From Bacteroidetes bacterium UBA7662 (GTDB lineage Bacteria > Bacteroidota > Bacteroidia > UBA7662), in the NCBI GenBank assembly GCA_002483345.1, contig DLHS01000005.1:238038-302037 (forward strand): a DNA stretch of 64,000 nucleotides, given 5' to 3'. The position numbers and the translations under genes are program-made. Shown here one piece after another: positions 1 through 8,094 of this stretch (positions within the stretch are counted from its first letter, which is position 1; every line of letters starts with the position of its first letter). The notes beneath the pieces were generated by a model. It was given only the letters and a program-made list of their open reading frames with translations, had not been told where the DNA came from and searched no databases.

Positions 1-21
1 ACCCCGACCCCGACCCCGACC
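1..21. repeat. short ACCCCG tandem repeat at window edge
   Basis: The window opens with three consecutive ACCCCG hexamers followed by ACC. The array may continue to the left of the window. No gene is seen before position 205, and the rest of the interval is T-rich. Confidence 0.5.
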
Positions 22-204
22 GCCGGTTTTCCCTTTTTCGGAAAAATTGTCGCCGGATGACAGGAGGCTGTCGCATTTTCCGTTTGAAAATTGCCCTGTT
101 TTTCAGGTTTTTCTTTTTCTGATTAAGCATCCGTTAAAACACGGACAGATTTTTGATTGGTCTCTGGATTTTTTGCAATTTTAGAGCAACTATCGGTATG
201 TCTT

Positions 205-1116
205 ATGCGGCAGCTCGCCTTACTGTTTCTTTTCGTTCTTTCATTTACCGCTTGCAGGAAAAGTAATCAGACCGTAGTGCCCGGTAACCAGGTCCCTTAT
301 TACGATGGCATACCAACGGTATTGGTAGAAAATTACGTCAACAGGCTGTTCATTGATCTGATAGGCCGGGAGCCGGTCGACAGTGAAATGGTATCCTGTG
401 TCGAATTCCTGAGGTCAAAAAGTCTGGCCATGGATGCCAGAGATTCTTTGGTACGTATGCTGATGTACAATCCTGCACCCGCCGCCGGTGATTCCAGTTA
501 CCAGTATTTCTATTTTCAGCGGTTTTATGAGCTGATGAAGATCCGGCTGATAGAGGGAGCTGCTGACTCTTATATAGCAGGAGAGATAGGGATACTGCAG
601 TCAGGGTATCTGGTGGATTCGCTCAATGGCGACTCTGTGGGGATGGCGCAGAAACGTTTTGAGATGAATAAATATCAGCGGATACTGGATAGCCAGCTGC
701 AGCTCCGTTATGGAGAGATAACTATCGACTCTGTCTGCCAGCGCATGGTAAACAATGCGATTTACGATTTCATCAATATGAACTCGTTTAATTTTATAAA
801 TGCCACCTTCGATAACCTGTTTTATCGCTATCCTACCAGCAGCGAGTTCGACAGGGCCTATATGATGGTAGATGGCAGCAACCCGGCGACACTCTTCGGG
901 CGGTCAGGCAGCAACAAAACCGAATACATTGATATCCTCATTGGTCAGCGGGAGCTGTTTCAGGGTGTGATTATCTGGTGCTACAAAACCCTGCTGGCGC
1001 GCGATCCGTCTACTTCGGAGGTTTACAGTCTGCTGCAACCCTTTGTGAATACCCGGAATGTGCAGGATGTTCAACGTAAAATTTTAATCACCGATGAATA
1101 TGCGAATTTCCGTTAA
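205..1116 (+). CDS. surface lipoprotein with DUF1549/DUF4214-like motifs
   Basis: The predicted product is a 303-residue lipoprotein. The ATG at 205 was chosen because it opens a clean signal peptide ending in a lipobox (FTAC, Cys17); an upstream in-frame TTG at 157 would bury that signal. Residues 46-61 carry NRLFIDLIGREPVDSE, which resembles the start of the planctomycete-type DUF1549 domain. Similar short motifs recur later (LFYRYPTSSEF and LLARDPSTSEV), so the protein looks like several helical units of a DUF4214/DUF1549-like kind. It is the first gene of a six-gene operon whose members overlap or nearly touch, and it overlaps the next gene by 23 bases. Its role is unknown. I infer it works at the cell surface with the DUF1501 protein two genes downstream. 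Confidence 0.8.
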   Translation: MRQLALLFLFVLSFTACRKSNQTVVPGNQVPYYDGIPTVLVENYVNRLFIDLIGREPVDSEMVSCVEFLRSKSLAMDARDSLVRMLMYNPAPAAGDSSYQYFYFQRFYELMKIRLIEGAADSYIAGEIGILQSGYLVDSLNGDSVGMAQKRFEMNKYQRILDSQLQLRYGEITIDSVCQRMVNNAIYDFINMNSFNFINATFDNLFYRYPTSSEFDRAYMMVDGSNPATLFGRSGSNKTEYIDILIGQRELFQGVIIWCYKTLLARDPSTSEVYSLLQPFVNTRNVQDVQRKILITDEYANFR

Positions 1117-1597
1117 ACGAACGCTCATAGTTGGTGTTTTGCTGTTGTTCTTAGGCAGCAGCTGCCGCCGGGATGAGTACCAGATTTATGAGCTTGACTC
1201 CCTGGGGGTAACCGGCCTGAATACCGGAAAAAACAAGCTGAAAACAAGTTCGCAGTACATCAGCATACTGTATGCCAATCTGTTTCAGAAAGCCCTGTCT
1301 GCCAACCAACTGGTAGAAATAACCAACCTCATCGAATCGATCGGGGATAAACAACTCGCCCATGAGATTGTGGTCAGCAACCTCATGAACCGCCCCGATG
1401 TACGCATACCGACCATGACTGAAATGCGTGCGGATGTTGATGGCTTTATTGACGAAACCTACACCCGATTTCTGGTACGTGAGCCAACCGAGTCGGAGCG
1501 GAGCTGGTTCAGGAACTTCATCGTGACAAACACCTTCGTGAGTCCCGAAATTGTATACCTGTCCTTTGCCCTTTGCGACGAATACCAATTTTACTGA
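1094..1597 (+). CDS. small lipoprotein related to the preceding gene
   Basis: The product is a 167-residue lipoprotein with a signal peptide ending LGSSC, followed by RRDEYQ. Two ATGs (1094 and 1100) are possible; both lie inside the end of the previous gene, so translation is probably coupled. The C-terminal half contains YTRFLVREPTESE, the same F-L-x-R-x-P-T-x-x-E pattern seen three times in the upstream lipoprotein, which suggests shared ancestry. It ends DEYQFY, comparable to the upstream protein's DEYANFR. No catalytic motif is visible. The stop at 1595-1597 is one base before the next start. Confidence 0.75.
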   Translation: MNMRISVKRTLIVGVLLLFLGSSCRRDEYQIYELDSLGVTGLNTGKNKLKTSSQYISILYANLFQKALSANQLVEITNLIESIGDKQLAHEIVVSNLMNRPDVRIPTMTEMRADVDGFIDETYTRFLVREPTESERSWFRNFIVTNTFVSPEIVYLSFALCDEYQFY

Positions 1598-1598
1598 A

Positions 1599-2951
1599 AT
1601 GAAGATGCACCGCCGGAGTTTTTTGAAGAAACTGGGGACTGCCACCGCTGGTGCCGTGGTATTGCCTTATATTTTGCCCACCGGGCGTTTGTTTGCCGCA
1701 TCAGGCAGCCAGATTGCCCCGCATGTGGTGTTTGTGATGTTTGCAGGTGGTGTCAGGCAGCAGGAATCTGTTTTGCAACGCTACCTGGCCGACAGCCAGC
1801 AGTTCCCGTCGGAAGGCAACATCATGAATAACATGCTGGTGGGAGCAGCGCCGGTTCTCAAGGCCGCCTACGGCACTGACCCAGGGGTGGGGCCGAGAGG
1901 AAGTGTGCCTATTCCAGCTATTTTACAGCAGAGTCTGCAGGCGCAGGGACTTTTATTCCCCGAACTGAGAGCAACTACTGCCGGTCATTACAGTGGTTAC
2001 AATACCCTGCTTACCGGAAATACCGGTACCACACAGGGGTTGCGACAGAAACCTATCTACCCGACCATTTTTGAATATTTACGGCGCCATGCGGGTACAC
2101 CTGCCAGCAAGGTATGGTTTGTGGGTAACACCATCGGGAACAGCCTTCCTTTGCTGAATTACAGCGACCATGCCGATTATGGTGTTTCTTATGGTGCCAA
2201 TTTTCTGGCGCCGAATCTGACTTTCAGCTCAACCGGCATTACTCATCTTTCCAATGCCAAGGTTTATCACCCGGAAGAAGAGATGGCACCCATGCTGCAG
2301 ATGAAGTATTTTCTCAATAACAGCTACAACAGCAGCGGGGGCGTTGTGTTACCGAACATCGGCAATACAGATGAAGAAAAGCAGGATATCCGTGATTTTA
2401 TAAGAGATACTTTCGCCAAAGTACAGACGAACCAGATTGCATTTCCACCTGTGAATGATAACGGTGATTTGCGGAATGTCGGGTTTGCCTGTGAAGTCAT
2501 CCGCCGGTTCCGGCCCGCGCTGACGGTGGTTAATTTGTCGTCGGTTGACGGTTGTCATAGTAGCTTCACAGGTTACCTCCGCAGCCTCCACCGGGCAGAC
2601 CATGCGGTGGGCTATCTCTGGGACTTTATTCAGACACAGGTTCCGGATATGGCAGGGGAGACAGTGATTCTGGTATCTCCTGAACATGGCCGTAACCTGG
2701 CGCCCAACCCCATCCAGGATGAAAACGATTGGTATGCCTATGATCACAGCGATGCCAATTCCCTGCGCACCTTTTCGCTCATGGCAGGGAAAGGAGTGCC
2801 TCAGAACCTTGTCCGCGGTTCGGAAAACAACCCCTTGGGCAGCTCGATGGATCATGTGCTGACCATGGCCGAGATACTTGGCATCAAAAACGAAGTGCAG
2901 ATGAGTGGCCTGCTCGCACCAGGTACACTTTCTTTATTCGACCGGATATGA
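1599..2951 (+). CDS. DUF1501 family protein (alkaline-phosphatase-like fold), twin-arginine signal
   Basis: The 450-residue product begins MKMHRRSFLKKLG and continues into a hydrophobic stretch ending near LFAASG, a twin-arginine signal of the kind typical for DUF1501 proteins. ATG 1599 or 1605 is possible; an upstream TTG would run through the previous gene. Blocks HVVFVMFAGGVRQQES, TTAGHYSGYNTLLTG, SPEHGRN and YDHSDANSLRTFSLMAGKG match the layout of DUF1501, a member of the alkaline phosphatase/sulfatase superfamily. Substrate and activity are not known. In Planctomycetes, DUF1501 genes sit beside DUF1549 genes; here the DUF1549-like partners are two small lipoproteins upstream. The stop overlaps the next start as ATGA. 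Confidence 0.88.
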   Translation: MKMHRRSFLKKLGTATAGAVVLPYILPTGRLFAASGSQIAPHVVFVMFAGGVRQQESVLQRYLADSQQFPSEGNIMNNMLVGAAPVLKAAYGTDPGVGPRGSVPIPAILQQSLQAQGLLFPELRATTAGHYSGYNTLLTGNTGTTQGLRQKPIYPTIFEYLRRHAGTPASKVWFVGNTIGNSLPLLNYSDHADYGVSYGANFLAPNLTFSSTGITHLSNAKVYHPEEEMAPMLQMKYFLNNSYNSSGGVVLPNIGNTDEEKQDIRDFIRDTFAKVQTNQIAFPPVNDNGDLRNVGFACEVIRRFRPALTVVNLSSVDGCHSSFTGYLRSLHRADHAVGYLWDFIQTQVPDMAGETVILVSPEHGRNLAPNPIQDENDWYAYDHSDANSLRTFSLMAGKGVPQNLVRGSENNPLGSSMDHVLTMAEILGIKNEVQMSGLLAPGTLSLFDRI

Positions 2952-3484
2952 GAAATACACTGATTTTGTGTGGTTTGCTGCTGATGATACTGGCTTCCTG
3001 TAAAAAAAACAGTCGCCATAACAATCCTTTTGACGATCCCGCCTTGCGGCCACCGGTAAGTACGGGGGATACCGTAAATTTCGGGCCTTACGATTTTGCA
3101 GGTTTACACCGCGATATCTTCAAACCAACCTGTTCGAACAGTGGTTGCCATGACGGCACTTTCGAGCCTGATTTCAGAACCATTGAAAGTAGCTATAATA
3201 CCCTTGTATACCAGCCCATTATAAAAAATAACCCCGCAGGTACTTTTAGTTACAGGGTAGTGCCCGGCAATGCGGCGGCTTCGGTGCTCATCAACCGGCT
3301 GACCGTCGATATCGATGGCTTATCAGGTATCATGCCGCTGGCTACAGATCCAAATTCTACCTGGCCCGCCAATAAACAGGCTTATATCGACAGAATTCAG
3401 GGCTGGATTGATCAGGGAGCCAAAGACGTATTTGGAAACCCACCTGTTTCAGGTCCGGGACAACCTAAAATCGGCAGACCTTGA
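2948..3484 (+). CDS. lipoprotein with CX4CH haem-binding-like motif
   Basis: The 178-residue lipoprotein has a lipobox at LASC (Cys18). Residues 62-68 read CSNSGCH, a CX4CH variant of the cytochrome c haem motif, within HRDIFKPTCSNSGCHDG. A candidate distal ligand, Met129, lies in SGIMPL, and the C-terminus has IQGWIDQGAKD, as in planctomycete-type cytochrome c domains. The expected arrangement is therefore a surface or periplasmic c-type domain, but whether haem is bound through four spacer residues is not proven. It sits between the DUF1501 gene (4-base overlap) and another lipoprotein (4-base overlap). Confidence 0.8.
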   Translation: MRNTLILCGLLLMILASCKKNSRHNNPFDDPALRPPVSTGDTVNFGPYDFAGLHRDIFKPTCSNSGCHDGTFEPDFRTIESSYNTLVYQPIIKNNPAGTFSYRVVPGNAAASVLINRLTVDIDGLSGIMPLATDPNSTWPANKQAYIDRIQGWIDQGAKDVFGNPPVSGPGQPKIGRP

Positions 3485-3927
3485 AGTTTCGGATTATATA
3501 TCTTTTGCTGGTCTTCTCCGGGCTTTTGGCTTGTAAGAAGGCAACGGTAACCAAACTCAGTGCCGTTCCGCTGATAGCCATTGAATCTACTGATCCGGTA
3601 ACCATTTTACAGTTTAAGGAATCGGTGCAGTTGTTACTTCGTTATGAAGATGGCGATGGCGATCTGGGGCATCCGCATCCAGATTCCCTCGTTCTGGAAG
3701 TGCGCGATGCACGGTTACTGTTTCCGGATTATTACTTCGTGCCACCACTCGCCCCGGTAGGTAAAGAGGTGCCGGTACGGGGCATACTGAAATTTCGCCT
3801 GAACGGTACTTTTCTTTTTGGAAACGGCGCTACAGAGCAAACAACCTACAGTATCCGCATCCGCGACAGAAAAGGAAACTGGAGTAACACGGTAATTACA
3901 CCTACGATTACCATTAACCGGAACTGA
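3481..3927 (+). CDS. lipoprotein of unknown function
   Basis: The 148-residue lipoprotein starts at a TTG overlapping the previous stop and has a signal MKFRIIYLLLVFSGLLAC with the lipid-acceptor Cys near residue 18. The mature part looks all-beta, with an acidic segment EDGDGDLGHPHPDS and a C-terminal strand pattern SIRIRDRKGNWSNTVITPTI, like small Ig-like domains of Bacteroidetes lipoproteins. No enzymatic motif is visible. The TGATG junction with the giant secreted protein indicates translational coupling and a shared surface role. Confidence 0.75.
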   Translation: MKFRIIYLLLVFSGLLACKKATVTKLSAVPLIAIESTDPVTILQFKESVQLLLRYEDGDGDLGHPHPDSLVLEVRDARLLFPDYYFVPPLAPVGKEVPVRGILKFRLNGTFLFGNGATEQTTYSIRIRDRKGNWSNTVITPTITINRN

Positions 3928-6900
3928 TGCGCCGGATTTTGTTTGTGCTGGTCGTGCTTTTGGGGAGCCGTGTGGCGGTGGCGCAGCCTACCTATACGAT
4001 GAGCAATCAAACGGTAAGTGATTGCCGGGCTTTTTTTGAGGATAGTGGTAATAATCCTATCTCCCCCGGCAACTACGATAACAATGAGAATTTTGTTTTT
4101 CATATTATCAACCCGCAGGCACTGCAGATTATTTTTTCTTTCAATAGCTTTTGTCTTGAATCAGGGAGTGATACCCTGTTTTTTTACGACGGTCCCACCG
4201 TTAACAGCCCTTTGCTCGGTGCATTTACAGGGGTCAATATGCCACCTGTTATAGTGGCACTGAGCGGAGCCATGACCATTCGTTTTGTGTCCGACCTGAG
4301 TATCACCTGTACCGGATGGGATGCCTATTGGACCACTATTGTCCCGCCACCTGTACCGCCAGCAATGAGTCAGGTTACAGCCAGTTGTAATACGAGCCTC
4401 ATAAACATTCAGCTGGATACCCTGGTGCATTGCGATTCCGTATATGCGGCTGCTTTTGTTCTTACCGGGGGACAGGGACAGGTGGTTACAGGGGCACAGG
4501 CTTTGAATTGTGTAAATGACAGCACAACAACCCTTCAGCTTACCGTTGATTTCCCGTTTACAAGTTGTGGTACTTATGGACTTACCTGGAATTTTAACAT
4601 CCTGGATGTTTGCGACAGCCTCTATACTTTTTTGCTGAACAGTAGTTTTTCTATCACAGATTGTCCCATACAGGCCATACTTATGGCCAGTGATGACAGC
4701 CTTTGCGTGGGAGAGTGTTTTTTGCTGACCGCATCGGGAGAAGGAGGGGATTGTAATTATACCTATACCTGGCTGGCAGGAACTCCTGGTTTGTCGGGTC
4801 CCGGACCACATTTGATTTGTCTCAACGCGACCACGGTATTTACCGTTGTCGTTGATGATGGCTCTCCCACTGCGCCGGATACAACTACCATCACGATTCT
4901 TGTTACAGCACCACCCTTTGCCGGGAACGATACCCTGGTTTGCGACCAGTCGGCTCCGTTTGATCTGGCACCGCTTGCCAGCCCGCCCGGTGGAGTGTTT
5001 TACGGAACGGGTATTACGGCTGCTGCGGCCGGAACCTTTGATCCTGCAGTTGCAGGACCAGGGGTGTACCTGATTTACTATTCCTACAATGGTTGTCCCG
5101 ATTCACTGGAAATTACGGTAGCAGGTGTCACACCAGGATTGACGATCGCCAGCTGTCCGGGAGCTCCTCCAGTGCAACTTACAGGTCAGACACCTCCGGG
5201 AGGCGTGTGGTCAGGCCCCCATGTGACGCCTGGAGGGTTATATACACCTCCTCCGGTTGCAGGAACAGATACCGTGTATTATGAATTTGCAAACTGCCGA
5301 CTGCCCCGGTTTATCCATATCGACACTATTACCATGACCAAATTTGATACTACCTGCCAATCTGGTAGTATCGATACCTTGGTAGCTACGCCACCAGGGG
5401 GGGTGTGGACTGGCCCCGGCATCATCGATAACAATGCCGGTGCCTTTGCACCCTTCATCACAACCCCTGGCGATCATTTGCTGATATACACTATCAATGG
5501 GTGCGCCGATACCCTCCGGATGCATATCAGGACGATGGATGCAGGGAATAACATTACTGTTTGCCCGCTTATGCCACCCTTTAATCTCAACCCGGGGATA
5601 CCGGCCGGAGGATGGTGGTACGGGCCGGGAATTAGCGATTCGATAGCCGGAACTTTTAACCCCGGGGTGAATGGTACAGGTAACTCGACCGTAACCCTGT
5701 TTTACCGGACCACGGAATGTGAAGATTCACTGGTAGTGACCATTATCCGAACCAATATCACCCCTGATACCCTGTCACGTTGCATCAGCGGAGGAAACCT
5801 GTCGCTGGCGCAGGGTACCACCGGAAGGGTTCCTAATGGCGGATTGTGGTCGGGTCCCGGCGTAAATCCTGCCGGAAATGGTGTTTTCCAGCCTGCTGTA
5901 GCAGGAGTTGGTTATCACACCCTTTTTTATGCGGCCGTAGGTTGTGCTGACAGCATGGTAATCTATGTTTCTCCCCTTCCACAGGCGCCGGCTGATACGG
6001 TCGTTTGCATCAACCAGGGAACCATGGTCTTTGCCGGTATCCCTGCAGGAGGGCGCTGGGCAGGTACGGGCATCCAATCAGCAGGCGCAGGGACCTTCCG
6101 ACCCGACAGTGCAGGGGTAGGGATACATACATTGTACTATACCACGGCCACCAATTGCACAGATTCCATGCGGGTACAGGTAAATCCCTTACCCGTACCT
6201 TCTTTCAACAACAGTGATACGCTTTACTGCCACGTAGATAACCTGTTTAACCTTAACCTGACCCCGGCAGGAGGGACGCTCAGCGGTCCGGGTACCAGTG
6301 GTACAGCGTTTAATCCTTATGTAGCAGGAGTAGGCCAGCACATGCTTATTTACAGGGCAGGTACAGGTTTATGCGAACGTTCCGATACCCTTTTTGTTCA
6401 GGTACGCGACAGTTTGCGTATACAGGCTTTCGCCTCTGCCGATACCCTTTGTTTTGGTGACAGCGTATTACTCAGGGTAACCAAAACCGGTGGTCTTCCG
6501 GGAGCAGTAAGCGACTGGGGTATATTGGGTATGGGAGATACAGTTCGGTTTGTCCCGGCTGTTTCAGGTTGGCATGCTGTCCTGGTGAGTGACGGCTGTT
6601 CAACTCCCCGGACCGATTCTGTTTTTGTGTATGTACATCCCGAGATCGTGTATACACTCACCCAGGAGCAGGTTAATTGTTACGACTCATTGGGTATTTA
6701 CCGCATTCAGTACCCAACCGGTTCACCCTACAGGACACAATGGTATACCCTTCCCAATAGCTTCGGAGATACCCTTTTTGCACCCCAGGGCACTTATGCA
6801 GTACGGATCACGGATACCGTAACCGGCTGTTATTTGCTTGATACGATCATCATGCAGTCGTTCCCGATTATCTCTGCTAATTTTTCAACCAACCCGAACC

Positions 6901-7403
6901 AACGTTGTTACGATCTGGCCACTTCCACTATCACTTTTATTGATTTAAGCGTAGGAGGTGATGCAGGCATGTGGTATTTCGGGGACGGGGATTCTGCTGC
7001 CTATGTATTCGGGCAGTACCCAACCCATACTTATACTGATACCGGCCGTTTTGCGGCCCGACTGATTATTTTTAACAACAACGGATGTCGTTCTGAGCAT
7101 CTGGTGTATATCTGCGTGCAGGTTGAACCTAAGATTTTTGTCCCTTCTGCGTTCACTCCGAATGGAGATGGCCTGAATGAGTTTTTCAAGGTAGAAACCA
7201 TTGGCATCCGAAACTTCAGGATAGAATTATACAACCGCTGGGGCGAACGTATTTTTCAGGCGGATGATAAGCTGTTTCTGTGGGATGGCCGCTACAAGGG
7301 AGAAATCGTTGACCTGGGAGTTTATCCCTATGCCATTACCTATACTGATTACCTCGACTATCTGCCGAAGTTTCAGAAGGGGGTGGTGCATGTGGTAAGA
7401 TAA
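3927..7403 (+). CDS. secreted CUB/Ig-repeat protein with gliding-type (CHU_C) C-terminal domain
   Basis: The 1158-residue product has a signal peptide (MRRILFVLVVLLG, cleavage after VAVAQ), a CUB-like domain at about 25-140, then seven repeats of roughly 45 residues plus linkers. Each repeat carries P-x-G-G-x-W-x-G-P-G-I and ends in a x-x-Y-Y-x-x-x-x-C-x-D-S strand. A PKD domain (WYFGDGDS, about 1010-1060) follows, and then a C-terminal CHU_C/gliding-type sorting domain (FVPSAFTPNGDGLNEFF, LYNRWGERIF, DLGVYPYAI). Such C-termini direct export by T9SS and usually mark proteins exposed on the surface. The seven repeats suggest an adhesive or spacer function. It closes the six-gene operon that starts at 205. 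Confidence 0.9.
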   Translation: MRRILFVLVVLLGSRVAVAQPTYTMSNQTVSDCRAFFEDSGNNPISPGNYDNNENFVFHIINPQALQIIFSFNSFCLESGSDTLFFYDGPTVNSPLLGAFTGVNMPPVIVALSGAMTIRFVSDLSITCTGWDAYWTTIVPPPVPPAMSQVTASCNTSLINIQLDTLVHCDSVYAAAFVLTGGQGQVVTGAQALNCVNDSTTTLQLTVDFPFTSCGTYGLTWNFNILDVCDSLYTFLLNSSFSITDCPIQAILMASDDSLCVGECFLLTASGEGGDCNYTYTWLAGTPGLSGPGPHLICLNATTVFTVVVDDGSPTAPDTTTITILVTAPPFAGNDTLVCDQSAPFDLAPLASPPGGVFYGTGITAAAAGTFDPAVAGPGVYLIYYSYNGCPDSLEITVAGVTPGLTIASCPGAPPVQLTGQTPPGGVWSGPHVTPGGLYTPPPVAGTDTVYYEFANCRLPRFIHIDTITMTKFDTTCQSGSIDTLVATPPGGVWTGPGIIDNNAGAFAPFITTPGDHLLIYTINGCADTLRMHIRTMDAGNNITVCPLMPPFNLNPGIPAGGWWYGPGISDSIAGTFNPGVNGTGNSTVTLFYRTTECEDSLVVTIIRTNITPDTLSRCISGGNLSLAQGTTGRVPNGGLWSGPGVNPAGNGVFQPAVAGVGYHTLFYAAVGCADSMVIYVSPLPQAPADTVVCINQGTMVFAGIPAGGRWAGTGIQSAGAGTFRPDSAGVGIHTLYYTTATNCTDSMRVQVNPLPVPSFNNSDTLYCHVDNLFNLNLTPAGGTLSGPGTSGTAFNPYVAGVGQHMLIYRAGTGLCERSDTLFVQVRDSLRIQAFASADTLCFGDSVLLRVTKTGGLPGAVSDWGILGMGDTVRFVPAVSGWHAVLVSDGCSTPRTDSVFVYVHPEIVYTLTQEQVNCYDSLGIYRIQYPTGSPYRTQWYTLPNSFGDTLFAPQGTYAVRITDTVTGCYLLDTIIMQSFPIISANFSTNPNQRCYDLATSTITFIDLSVGGDAGMWYFGDGDSAAYVFGQYPTHTYTDTGRFAARLIIFNNNGCRSEHLVYICVQVEPKIFVPSAFTPNGDGLNEFFKVETIGIRNFRIELYNRWGERIFQADDKLFLWDGRYKGEIVDLGVYPYAITYTDYLDYLPKFQKGVVHVVR

Positions 7404-7405
7404 AA

Positions 7406-7990
7406 TCACGTTTCCCGTAGTAAATGACCCATTAACCGGTCAATACTGGTTTCCACAGAACGATTTTTTGCCGGATAGAGCCTTATCTCGAGCTGACATT
7501 TGTGCTGGTCAATGAAGATACCTTCCAATACAAGCAGTTCCTGGTCGAGCCACCGGCCGAAAAGTTTACCGAGCCATCCCGGGTGGATGTTGTGAAGCAG
7601 ATAACGCTGGTGTACTTCAACGCCTTCCTCTGGCTGCAAAAGTTTCCAGCTTTCTGCACGGAAACACCGAAAGCCATTAATCAGGCAGCGCTGTTTGAAT
7701 TCATCCAGGAGGAAAGAGAGGTCGGTTGCGGCAACGCCCCGCAGTTCTTTAAAAACCACTCTGGCATTCTGTTGCCGACGGAAAACACTGCATGCAGACG
7801 CATCGTCGAAAAAAGTGGCCTCGTAGTTTTTGCGGAGTACGGCAAACAGGGTATGGCGGTTGTTATGTTGCCAGTCGTAAAACTGACGGCGAAAATCAAG
7901 ACTGCGCACCAAGGCCTCTTTCCGGAGTATACCGGAACGCAAACGGAGTTCTTCCGAAAGCCTGGGGTCGAAGTAACGCGTGATACCCAT
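7406..7990 (-). CDS. conserved hypothetical protein
   Basis: The 194-residue protein has no signal peptide and no family I recognise. It is rich in Arg, Phe and aromatic residues, with a basic first half (MGITRYFDPRLSEELRLRSG) and a C-terminal beta-like segment LEIRLYPAKNRSVET. It is convergent with the giant secreted protein (2 bases apart) and divergent from the beta-CASP nuclease. A promoter element TAACTTTG (8001-8008, minus strand) lies 10 bases upstream of its ATG, which supports this start and the reality of the gene. The same DNA read on the plus strand is also open, but that frame lacks a promoter or a plausible start. Confidence 0.6.
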   Translation of the reverse strand: MGITRYFDPRLSEELRLRSGILRKEALVRSLDFRRQFYDWQHNNRHTLFAVLRKNYEATFFDDASACSVFRRQQNARVVFKELRGVAATDLSFLLDEFKQRCLINGFRCFRAESWKLLQPEEGVEVHQRYLLHNIHPGWLGKLFGRWLDQELLVLEGIFIDQHKCQLEIRLYPAKNRSVETSIDRLMGHLLRET

Positions 7991-8000
7991 TATAAAAGAA

Positions 8001-8008
8001 CAAAGTTA
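8001..8008 (-). promoter_or_regulatory. TAnnTTTG promoter -7 element for the 7406-7990 gene
   Basis: The minus strand reads TAACTTTG, a match to the Bacteroidetes -7 consensus TAnnTTTG. It ends 10 bases before the ATG at 7990, so the mRNA leader would be only a few bases long. I did not find a convincing -33 TTTG partner. Confidence 0.5.
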
Positions 8009-8053
8009 GGGACAGCTTGTTTCTTAAGAACGACTAAAATAGAGATACCCGCG

Positions 8054-8061
8054 TATTTTTG
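8054..8061 (+). promoter_or_regulatory. TAnnTTTG-like element upstream of the beta-CASP nuclease
   Basis: TATTTTTG fits TAnnTTTG and lies 33 bases before the ATG at 8095. It competes with an upstream TTG start at 8059, which it would place inside the promoter; this is one reason to prefer 8095. Confidence 0.4.
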
Positions 8062-8094
8062 CCTTGCGGCATCACAGTCGTCACGCTAAAACAT

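Noticed and set aside
1..21. ACCCCG repeat as telomere-like or phase-variable array
   Set aside because: Only three and a half units are visible at the window edge, with no gene attached.
4990..6340. Repeats suggestive of a CRISPR array
   Set aside because: The repeat units are about 200-250 bases, diverged and in frame; they encode the Ig-like repeats of the secreted protein.
7502..8089. Long open frame on the plus strand opposite the 7406-7990 gene
   Set aside because: It has no plausible start or promoter, whereas the minus-strand frame has both and a more protein-like composition. I treat it as a shadow.
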